Assembly: GCA_028718545.1 (NCBI GenBank)
Contig: JAQULT010000016.1
Span: 1 to 32,211 of the forward strand
Direction of reading: 5' to 3'
DNA: 32,211 nt
Source: Fidelibacterota bacterium
GTDB lineage: Bacteria > Fidelibacterota > Fidelibacteria > Fidelibacterales > Fidelibacteraceae
Part shown: in pieces, positions 14,766 to 21,831 of the stretch
Layout: the number at the start of each line of letters is the position of its first letter
How positions within the stretch are numbered: position 1 is the first letter of the stretch
Position numbers and translations under genes: made by a program
The notes under the pieces: generated by a model
Seen by the model: the letters and a program-made list of their open reading frames with translations, nothing else
Database searches by the model: none
What the model was told of the DNA's origin: nothing

Positions 14766-17129
14766 TTAGCGGACGATCAGGGTATTGCGCAGTTTCCGGG
14801 TCCCGCCCGCCGTGTCGTAAAGGACGGCAAGCACCAGATAGATGCCGCGAGCCGGGAAGCTACCGTCGGACAGACTTCCGTCCCAGAACAGCATCAGCGA
14901 AGGCTGGGAAAAAATTCCCGCTTCCTGCCGGAAGACGCATTGCCCGGACATGTTAAAACAGAACAATTCGCAATAATCAAGTCCGCTTTCCGAATCGATA
15001 TGAAAACAGATCCGATCATCCGTGCCGGGAGAAAAGACCCGCGGATCGATCAGAAGCTGGTCGCGTCCGGCCGGTAATGCGGTGATGCTGTTGCGGGCTC
15101 CGGCTGTCATACCGGTTTCCGCAACCGATGCATGCCAGATACCGGCATCGGAGGAGCTCAGACCCTCGTATTGCTTTTCGAGGCTCTTTCCGCTGCTGAT
15201 CCGGGGATGTTCCCGTAGATCAACCCGGTCCATGCATCTCCCTGCAGGATCGTAAAGTATACACAAGGCACCGGTATTGGGTAAAGCAGGAAAATTGGCC
15301 AGAAGTAAACGGTGTTGAAGCGAGGGACAGGGCGGCGGATCGCCCGTACTTCCCAAAAGCAGGAATCCGGAAGAAAAACTGCCGTCCAGTACACAGGAGC
15401 GGTTGTTGATATGCAGCGTCCAGTTCTTCAGGTCCAATACGGGAAGACGGCATTCCATTTCAACGAACTCCGCCTGTCCGTAGCTGTCAAGAGGATCGAA
15501 AAATACCTCATTGAAAAAAAGCGGACTTTCGCGATACGGATAGAAATAACGAAAGACGGCGTTCAGAATAATGCTGTCAGATGCAAATAAACGGCAGTCC
15601 TGAGTGCCGGGTAAAAATAAATCGCTTGTGTCGGGTCGAAGATACAGCGTATCGCCGGGATGGCTTTCGGGTAGATCGTAAAAATGCCGGATACGGGGCG
15701 TTTCCAGAGTAATAACCTGTGCCGGCAAGGGAAAATAGCCATCGTTGATCAGCCGGAATCCGAAAGTGTCGGTCACCGTGAAAAAGCTCCCGGCTTCCGG
15801 GCAAGCAAGGTGAAAGCCCTGCTTTTGCGCCCGGTTCATTTCCCCGGGTGAGCCCGTATAGCAAAACTCCCAGAATGCCGGATCCCGGTAATCCAGTGCG
15901 GTATCGGCGAGGAGCATGGCGCAGTCGTTGGGAATGTGCCAGCCGTTGTCATAGCGTAAACTGCAAATGACCGTGCCGGAGGGATTCAGCAGGCTGATCA
16001 CATCCTCGTTATTGTTCAGACTGCGCCATGCAGAGGGACGAAAAGCATTTTCGATTTGAGGAAAATCATCATAAAAGGATTCTGATTGCGCCAGGACAAG
16101 AAAAGAATCCGGCATTAACAGATAATCTCCGTCTATCGCTATCGCGCCGTTCTGATCGGCAAAAAGCAGACCCCTGCACTGCAGCGGCAGCGCGGAGCGC
16201 GAAAAATATTCCACGTATTCCGAATGAAAATTCTCTCCTGTTTTACATACGAATTCCGTAATAATGATCTCATTTTCATCCAGAGGGACAAAACAGTCGC
16301 ATTGCAGGGTATCGGTGGTTGTGTTTTCTGCCGATACATAAGCGCGGACCGGCAGCAGCCCCTTTGCCGGCAGGGAAAGATCCTGTATGATACTGCAGGA
16401 ATCTCCGGAATTCAGAACCAGCAGGGTATCAAAGGAAAGGGAGACTTCCGTTTCGGGATGTGCCGGGTCCGGTAAAACCCAAAACGTTCCCGACAGAGCC
16501 GAAAGGGTTTCAATCCCCCGATTCTGGATTCCTGCACGGATACGTATATAGTCCCTGTGCGGCATTGCTTCCAGAGAATACAATTGCAGTTCATAAGAAC
16601 GCATGGCGGTGGAATTGCGGAAACCGGGCGTTCCGCCGGGCTGCAAAGAGGGCTGCCACAGACCACCGGCCGGTGAAAAGCGCTCCATGCTGTGACCCGG
16701 CGGTGCCCAGGCCGGTGTGCCGGTCAGATAGGAATCCCGGACATTTTTAGCGGGATCCAGCAGTGCAAAGGGCTTGGCCGTACTGTTGGATATTCCGTAC
16801 ATACCAAAGCGTGCGTCCCCAATCGTAAAACGCGGGACCGAATCCGGGATCAGATGCTCATATTCGCCGGCATAGTTCGGATCCAGAATTATTCCGTATT
16901 GTCCCGGCAAGAGCAGGGAGTCCGGGAAAGGGAGCACGGCATCGGTATCCTGCGCATCGCAGATATACCAGCCCCGCAGATCCAGTTTCGCTGTGCCACA
17001 GTTCAGGATCTCGATAAATTCGCCGGTATTCTCATCCTCGGCATCGATCAGGAACTCGTTCAGCAGGCATTCCGATCCGATCCCGGTGGCTGCAAGAAAT
17101 AGAAAAATAAATCCGCATCGAACACGCAT
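14766..17129 (-). CDS. Secreted multi-domain protein with three lamin-tail-like domains and a FlgD-like C-terminal domain
   Basis: A 787-residue exported protein. An N-terminal signal peptide (residues 1-20) is followed by a lamin-tail (LTD) domain at about 20-170 with LLNEFLIDAEDENTGEFIEI and the LDLRGWYICD strand. A CARDB/Ig-like segment (about 175-290), a second LTD-like domain (about 290-450, IIITEFVCKTGENFHSEYVEYF), another Ig-like segment and a third LTD-like domain (about 545-690, LFFNEVFFDPLDSYGQAEFVEM) follow. The last 90 residues read MSGQCVFRQ ... FWDGSLSDGSFPARGIYLV, the FlgD-like/sorting-type fold found at the C-termini of secreted proteins in FCB bacteria. Function unknown; probably a surface or extracellular structural or binding protein. 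It is unusually rich in cysteine for an exported protein. It starts 58 nt after the mtaD stop. Confidence 0.8.
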   Translation of the reverse strand: MRVRCGFIFLFLAATGIGSECLLNEFLIDAEDENTGEFIEILNCGTAKLDLRGWYICDAQDTDAVLPFPDSLLLPGQYGIILDPNYAGEYEHLIPDSVPRFTIGDARFGMYGISNSTAKPFALLDPAKNVRDSYLTGTPAWAPPGHSMERFSPAGGLWQPSLQPGGTPGFRNSTAMRSYELQLYSLEAMPHRDYIRIRAGIQNRGIETLSALSGTFWVLPDPAHPETEVSLSFDTLLVLNSGDSCSIIQDLSLPAKGLLPVRAYVSAENTTTDTLQCDCFVPLDENEIIITEFVCKTGENFHSEYVEYFSRSALPLQCRGLLFADQNGAIAIDGDYLLMPDSFLVLAQSESFYDDFPQIENAFRPSAWRSLNNNEDVISLLNPSGTVICSLRYDNGWHIPNDCAMLLADTALDYRDPAFWEFCYTGSPGEMNRAQKQGFHLACPEAGSFFTVTDTFGFRLINDGYFPLPAQVITLETPRIRHFYDLPESHPGDTLYLRPDTSDLFLPGTQDCRLFASDSIILNAVFRYFYPYRESPLFFNEVFFDPLDSYGQAEFVEMECRLPVLDLKNWTLHINNRSCVLDGSFSSGFLLLGSTGDPPPCPSLQHRLLLANFPALPNTGALCILYDPAGRCMDRVDLREHPRISSGKSLEKQYEGLSSSDAGIWHASVAETGMTAGARNSITALPAGRDQLLIDPRVFSPGTDDRICFHIDSESGLDYCELFCFNMSGQCVFRQEAGIFSQPSLMLFWDGSLSDGSFPARGIYLVLAVLYDTAGGTRKLRNTLIVR

Positions 17130-17162
17130 GCAATAATATAAGGAAAAGCGAAAAATAATGCA

Positions 17163-17176
17163 GTGACGTCCGTCAC
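17163..17176 (-). promoter_or_regulatory. 14-bp palindrome between mtaD and the lamin-tail gene
   Basis: GTGACG and CGTCAC are perfect inverted copies with a 2-nt centre. Read as minus-strand RNA this can fold as a 5-bp hairpin with a GGAC tetraloop, followed by TGCATTATTTTTCGC. It lies 11 nt past the mtaD stop and 33 nt before the next start. It is either a weak intrinsic terminator or a dimeric-regulator site. Confidence 0.35.
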
Positions 17177-17187
17177 AGAATGGAAGC

Positions 17188-18441
17188 TCAGCGTGAAATT
17201 AATTTGCGAAATGCCGCTTCGGCGCCGTCAATGATGGTATCTTCGCCGGGAACAATGCGGTTCCGCATCAGGATTCTGCCGTCGCAGATCACCGTATCGA
17301 TACATTCGGGATCGGCGCTGTATACCATATTGGCGATCAGGTTCCCGGAGGGGATCAGAGAGGAGTGACGCAGATTGATCAGCAGGCAGTCTGCGAGGGC
17401 GCCTTCCTCTATCCGGCCGGCATCCAGGCCCATGGCTTCGGCGGGGAAGCGGGTCGCCATGGCAAAGGCTTCTTCCGCAGGCAGAGTCGTGGGATTCCCG
17501 CTAAGCGATTTGGCCCAGAGTGCGGCGAATTTCATGGCTTCGAGCATGGATAGATTATTGTTGGATGAAGCACCGTCCGTTGCCACCACCACCGGTATTT
17601 CCTTCTGCTTCAATGCGGCATAATCAAAGGCACCGGAACTGAGTTTCATATTGGACGCCGGGCAGTGCGCCACGGTTAGGCCGTGTTTCTTTAAGATTTC
17701 CCGGTCCGTATCATTGAGATGCACGCAGTGTACAGCGGTAACGTGCGGCCCCAGAAAACCGATGGCGTCCAGGTATTCCACCGGCCGCTTACCGAAATTT
17801 TTTAGGGAATCCGCCACTTCGGTTTCGGTCTCGGACAAGTGGATCTGGACCCGGCGGCCTTCCTTCCGGGCGAGATCCGCACAGCTTCGCAGGGTCTTTT
17901 CCGAGACCGTATAAATGGCATGCGGGCCGTAGGTAAAGCGGATACGATCCGGAAACTCCCCTTCATGATCAAAGAGCTCGTGCGCCCGCCTTAACTGTTC
18001 GTCCGAGCGGCCGGGGTCGCCCGCATCGATCAGCACCAGCGAAATATCCGCACGCAACCCCATATCCCTGACCGCACGCGCCGTGCCCAATGCATGCCAG
18101 TACATGTCGTTAAAAAAAACCGTTCCGGATTTGATCATCTCCAGTGCAGCAAGCCGGGCTCCGTGATACACGTCTTCTTCCGTGATCTTTTGTTCCAGCG
18201 GCCAGATATACGCGTTCAGCCAAGAGAACAGTTCAATATCATCCGCATAACTGCGCATCAGGCTCATCGCGGCATGGGTGTGAATGTTGTAAAATGCCGG
18301 CAGAATGGCAAAATCGCCGCCTTCGATCACGCTGTCTGCAGACAGGGGCAAGTTCTGTGCGATCCGGGCAAAACGGTTCTTTTCAATGTAAACATCGCGG
18401 GATTCTCCGTTCAGCAGCACATTTTTGATCAGGATGGACAT
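17188..18441 (-). CDS. mtaD: 5-methylthioadenosine / S-adenosylhomocysteine (5'-deoxyadenosine) deaminase
   Basis: A 417-residue COG0402 amidohydrolase. Metal and catalytic residues match the MtaD pattern: NIHTHA (H54, H56), YGPHAIYT (H174), IHLSETETE (H201, E204), HCVHL (H238) and VATDGASSNNNLSML (D289). These correspond in order and spacing to the Thermotoga TM0936 enzyme, which deaminates the adenine ring of SAH, MTA and related 5'-modified adenosines to the inosyl form. Such enzymes clear by-products of SAM-dependent methylation and radical SAM reactions; a radical SAM protein (YgiQ type) is encoded 10 kb away. AAGGA lies 7 nt before the ATG. It begins 2 nt after the rarA stop. Substrate range is inferred from family membership. 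Confidence 0.88.
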   Translation of the reverse strand: MSILIKNVLLNGESRDVYIEKNRFARIAQNLPLSADSVIEGGDFAILPAFYNIHTHAAMSLMRSYADDIELFSWLNAYIWPLEQKITEEDVYHGARLAALEMIKSGTVFFNDMYWHALGTARAVRDMGLRADISLVLIDAGDPGRSDEQLRRAHELFDHEGEFPDRIRFTYGPHAIYTVSEKTLRSCADLARKEGRRVQIHLSETETEVADSLKNFGKRPVEYLDAIGFLGPHVTAVHCVHLNDTDREILKKHGLTVAHCPASNMKLSSGAFDYAALKQKEIPVVVATDGASSNNNLSMLEAMKFAALWAKSLSGNPTTLPAEEAFAMATRFPAEAMGLDAGRIEEGALADCLLINLRHSSLIPSGNLIANMVYSADPECIDTVICDGRILMRNRIVPGEDTIIDGAEAAFRKLISR

Positions 18442-18443
18442 AC

Positions 18444-19769
18444 TTATTCCTTATAGCGTTCCGGCCAGAATTTGATCAGCCGTTCGTAAATATATTTTTC
18501 GTAACCGATGGATTTAGGACGGTAAAGCGGACCCTCGGGGCGCTGTTCGGGCAGATAGTCCTGCCGGGCAAATCCGTCTTTGTGGTCGTGCGGATACAGA
18601 TACCCCAGTCCGTAATCAAAATCCTTCATCATCTCCGTCGGTGCATTGCGCAGATGCAGGGGTACGTTCTGGAATCCCGTTTCGCGCACGCTTTTTTTAG
18701 CGTGATTCAACGCCATATAGGATGCGTTGCTCTTGGGGGCGGAAGCCAGAAAGGCGGTGACCTGAGAGAGCACAATGGCCGCTTCCGGCATGCCGATGGC
18801 ATGCACCGCCTGAAATCCCGCGTTGGCGATCACCAGACCCTGCGGATCCGCATTGCCGATATCCTCCGATGCCAGAATGATCAGCCGCCGCGCGATGAAC
18901 AGCGGATCCTCTCCGCCTTCCAGCATTACGGTCATCCAGTAAATGGCGGCATCGGGGTCCGAACCGCGAACACTTTTGATAAAGGCGGAAATGGTATCGT
19001 AATGGTAATCGCCGTCCTTGTCGTAGAGCAGAGCGCGTTCCTGCAAAGCGGTCTGTATATCTTCTTTGGACAGAGAGAAGGCAGGGTTTAGCGGGTCTTT
19101 TCCCCGTACCAGCTGAATGGCGATGTCCAGTGTGTTGTACATTTTCCGCGCATCGCCGCCGGAAGCGCGGATCAGAAAGTCCCGCACCGCATCGGACAGA
19201 TCGATTTTGTATTTGGAGAGCAGAATATCCTCGTCCATCGCCCGGCGGATTAAGGTCTGCAGATCTTCGGGTTTCAACGCTTGCAGGCGCAGAATGCGGC
19301 AGCGGGAGAGCAGGGGAGAGATCACCTCGAAAGAAGGATTTTCCGTAGTGGCTCCGATCATTACGATCTCGCCGTTTTCCACCGCGTGCAGAAGAGCATC
19401 CTGCTGGCTCTTGTTAAAGCGATGGATCTCATCGATAAAGAGCAGGGTCTTTTTTCCCAGCCCCGCGTGGCTTTGCGCCTTGCGGATGATCTCACGTACA
19501 TCCTTCACACTTGCGCTGACGGCGGAAAGTTCGTAGAACATGGCGTCCGCAGCGTTGGCGATAATACGCGCCAGCGTGGTCTTGCCGGTCCCGGGCGGCC
19601 CCCAGAGGATCAGCGAGAACAGCGCTTTGGAGCGGATCATGTTATGGACGAATTTTCCTTCCGCAACAAGCTGTTCCTGTCCGGCAAAATGCTCCAGACG
19701 CGCGGGACGCATCCGCGCTGCGAGCGGAGGGAGATTGGCGGAAGATGTAAAGAGCGTTTTTTCGGACAT
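18444..19769 (-). CDS. rarA: Replication-associated recombination protein RarA (MgsA), AAA+ ATPase
   Basis: A 441-residue clamp-loader-like AAA+ protein. The N-terminus has PLAARMRPARLEHFAGQEQL, the family opening. Walker A is GPPGTGKT (57-64), Walker B LLFIDEIHRFNKSQQDALL (109-127), sensor 1 GATTENPSF (139-147) and the arginine-finger region SRCRIL (155-160). The C-terminal MgsA domain includes RGSDPDAAIYWMTVMLEGGEDPLFIARRL and the end motif YLPHDH-like YLYPHDHKDG. RarA works at stalled replication forks with SSB and RecA. No Shine-Dalgarno is visible before the ATG at 19769; instead the leader holds an A-rich block flanked by inverted repeats. It is transcribed with mtaD. Confidence 0.96.
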   Translation of the reverse strand: MSEKTLFTSSANLPPLAARMRPARLEHFAGQEQLVAEGKFVHNMIRSKALFSLILWGPPGTGKTTLARIIANAADAMFYELSAVSASVKDVREIIRKAQSHAGLGKKTLLFIDEIHRFNKSQQDALLHAVENGEIVMIGATTENPSFEVISPLLSRCRILRLQALKPEDLQTLIRRAMDEDILLSKYKIDLSDAVRDFLIRASGGDARKMYNTLDIAIQLVRGKDPLNPAFSLSKEDIQTALQERALLYDKDGDYHYDTISAFIKSVRGSDPDAAIYWMTVMLEGGEDPLFIARRLIILASEDIGNADPQGLVIANAGFQAVHAIGMPEAAIVLSQVTAFLASAPKSNASYMALNHAKKSVRETGFQNVPLHLRNAPTEMMKDFDYGLGYLYPHDHKDGFARQDYLPEQRPEGPLYRPKSIGYEKYIYERLIKFWPERYKE

Positions 19770-19777
19770 AAAGTAAA

Positions 19778-19825
19778 ATACAAGATAAAAGTAAAAAGGA
19801 AAAAGATAAAAAGTAAATCTTGTAT
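19778..19825 (-). promoter_or_regulatory. Inverted repeat flanking an A-rich block in the rarA leader
   Basis: ATACAAGAT (19778-19786) and ATCTTGTAT (19817-19825) are perfect 9-bp inverted copies separated by 30 nt that contain only A, G and T on the plus strand (pyrimidine-rich on the coding strand). The proximal copy ends 8 nt upstream of the rarA ATG, where a ribosome site would be expected. It could be an operator pair or a translation-controlling stem. Confidence 0.4.
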
Positions 19826-19883
19826 GCTGTATGTGTCAGAAGACCGGGTTTGTGTAGATCATAAACCGGCACGATACGGTAAA

Positions 19884-19904
19884 GGAGCATAAATGCAATG
19901 CTCC
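19884..19904 (-). terminator. Hairpin upstream of rarA
   Basis: GGAGCAT and ATGCTCC form a perfect 7-bp stem with a 7-nt loop. It lies 30 nt beyond the stop of the 599-residue lipoprotein gene and could end that transcript, but the following CTTTACCG is not a strong U-tract. Confidence 0.4.
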
Positions 19905-19933
19905 CTGTTCCGGCTTTTAATCCAAAAGAGAAT

Positions 19934-21733
19934 TTAGGGCGTTGCTGAATTCATGAACATGACACGAAGACGCGCCTGACTTGCATTCAGGATCGTTGAA
20001 AAGGTTGTATCGCTGAGGACTTCGTCATCGCTATTGTAGTAAACGGTTCTGTCGCTGAAGCTAACGATCGAAGATAAGGAGGCAAGGTATTCCGAATTGT
20101 AATAATCACCGATCTCAAAATAGGTGCCGGTGGCTCCGCCGAAATAGGCAAACGGAAGATTGTCGATGCTGATCTCTTCTTCCTGATGGATATACTGCCC
20201 CCAGCCTTTGTTCGCTTGACGTATGCTTTTGGTTGCAGTTAGGGTGACCGCAGGAAGATCATAACCAAGGATCGTGGTATTTCCGCTTATACTTAGAGTG
20301 TAGTGGGTTCCTTCATCGTTAACGTAGTCGTAAGCCACGCTAAAGCTTGTTCCGTTGGAAGACAGCGGATAATCGGAAGAACTTTGCATTCCCATGTTTT
20401 GTGTATAATCACCGTATTGGAAATGAATACTGATAAAATTCGCCTGTTCCAGGCGCGTTTTGACATCCTGATGCAGACTGCCGGTCATTTGAATATCAAC
20501 CGGAGTTTCCTGCTGTGCTGTAATGGTAACAGCGGGGGTAGCGGCTTTTTCGCCTTTCTTGTTTACGGCGGTAACATCCCAGTTCCCTCCCGGCAGCGCC
20601 ATTAACAATTCTCCCACATTATTGATATAATTGCCCACGCCGAAGATCAGGTCCGGGAAGGAGCTTCCTCCGCTCTTGTTCTCGGCAACGATCACGTCGG
20701 GCGTGATGGATTTGTCCGGGCTGCTGATCTTTGCCACGCCCCAGTCGATGGCCTTTTCGTAGAGCTCCTGCGTGTCGTCCGTACCGAAGCTGATATCGGA
20801 CAGGATCTTGACCGCGGTGGCGGTCTTCTCGCCCAGTCCGACGGCATTGACGGCACCGTCGATATCCACCATTCCCGTCAGCTTGCCGGCCACGCGTTCC
20901 TTGATCTCGTCTTCCAGAAGGTCGAGCGGTTTGTCCACGGCTTTTTCGGCCTTTTCCCACCACTTTTTGCCCTCATCGACCATATCCATCCCCTTGCCCA
21001 GCGGCGTGGCTATCTTGGTTGCTTCGATCACAACGTCCATACCTTTTTCGGTCAGACTGGCGCCTTCCTTGACAAAAATATTGCCCGGGCTCAGGTTCCG
21101 GTCGTTGGCGAGCGAAACAAAGCGGTTGTTCAGGTCGGAATTGTCGTAAAAATCATTATAGATACTGCTGGTCCTGTCGTCCAGATCCCCGTTCTGCAGT
21201 TTGGTCCAGAAATCGTTTTCATCGTAGAACTGGTTTTTCCACTTGCTTCGCAGCTGGTTATTGAACAAGGCACTTTTTTCTTCATTGCTCATATTTGAAA
21301 CAATGGTCAGGATGCGATCCCGGCTGCGCTCGCCCATTTCGGCGCCTTCGGAGAAAAAGCTGAATAAGGAACCGAAGATCCCCGTTGTCTTGCTCAGCGG
21401 CGAGGGTGTGAGCCCCAGAGAATCCGTCAGCGTTTGTGCGGCGACAATTACATCGTCTTTGTACTGCAGCAGTTCGTTCAGTTCTTCGTAGAGGGTTTCC
21501 AGCTCCGCCTTTGTCGGTTCGTAAACAAAGAGTTGCCCCTCCTCGTAACCGTTGGAGAAGGTCTCAAAATAATGGTACAGCCAGATCTGCTTCAAGGCAT
21601 GCGCCTGGATCAAAACGTAGAGAGCGTCCTGCGGATTTCCAAGATCGGGATCGGAAGGAAAGCGATCGCAGGCAAAGAAGGAGAAGCTTAAAAAGATCAG
21701 AACAACAAAACGGATAATGCGTAAATATTTCAT
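19934..21733 (-). CDS. Large lipoprotein of unknown function
   Basis: A 599-residue lipoprotein: the signal peptide ends in FSFFAC (C22). I do not recognise the family. Residues about 35-125 are predicted helical and begin PQDALYVLIQAHALKQIWLYHYF. Residues about 225-350 are rich in K, E, D, A and V with amphipathic periodicity (EKGMDVVIEATKIATPLGKGMD, WWEKAEKAVDKPLDLLEDEI). Around 380-425 a LPGGNWDVTAVN ... PAVTITAQQETPVDIQM stretch resembles a PEGA or carboxypeptidase-regulatory-like beta sandwich. The C-terminal 170 residues are beta-rich with many S, T, Y and N. The layout suggests an envelope protein with a helical N-terminal part and beta-sandwich C-terminal part. AAGGTG precedes the ATG by 7 nt. 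It has no operon partner: the flanking gaps are 98 and 164 nt. Confidence 0.8.
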   Translation of the reverse strand: MKYLRIIRFVVLIFLSFSFFACDRFPSDPDLGNPQDALYVLIQAHALKQIWLYHYFETFSNGYEEGQLFVYEPTKAELETLYEELNELLQYKDDVIVAAQTLTDSLGLTPSPLSKTTGIFGSLFSFFSEGAEMGERSRDRILTIVSNMSNEEKSALFNNQLRSKWKNQFYDENDFWTKLQNGDLDDRTSSIYNDFYDNSDLNNRFVSLANDRNLSPGNIFVKEGASLTEKGMDVVIEATKIATPLGKGMDMVDEGKKWWEKAEKAVDKPLDLLEDEIKERVAGKLTGMVDIDGAVNAVGLGEKTATAVKILSDISFGTDDTQELYEKAIDWGVAKISSPDKSITPDVIVAENKSGGSSFPDLIFGVGNYINNVGELLMALPGGNWDVTAVNKKGEKAATPAVTITAQQETPVDIQMTGSLHQDVKTRLEQANFISIHFQYGDYTQNMGMQSSSDYPLSSNGTSFSVAYDYVNDEGTHYTLSISGNTTILGYDLPAVTLTATKSIRQANKGWGQYIHQEEEISIDNLPFAYFGGATGTYFEIGDYYNSEYLASLSSIVSFSDRTVYYNSDDEVLSDTTFSTILNASQARLRVMFMNSATP

Positions 21734-21831
21734 ATTGGCACCTTAAATGATCTGAACAGCAATATAAGCAAAAATTTTGAATTCATTGTAATTATTCTTA
21801 AGGCAACAATCTAAAATCTTCGGTTATATAA

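Noticed and set aside
1532..18441. ssnA and mtaD as a recent duplication
   Set aside because: Both are COG0402 amidohydrolases, but motif contexts differ strongly and each matches its own established subfamily.
8901..21760. Shared 11-mer TGATCTGAACA upstream of the PLD gene and of the 599-residue lipoprotein gene
   Set aside because: Many pairs of 11-mers are expected to match by chance in 32 kb on two strands, and the copies are in opposite orientation to their genes.
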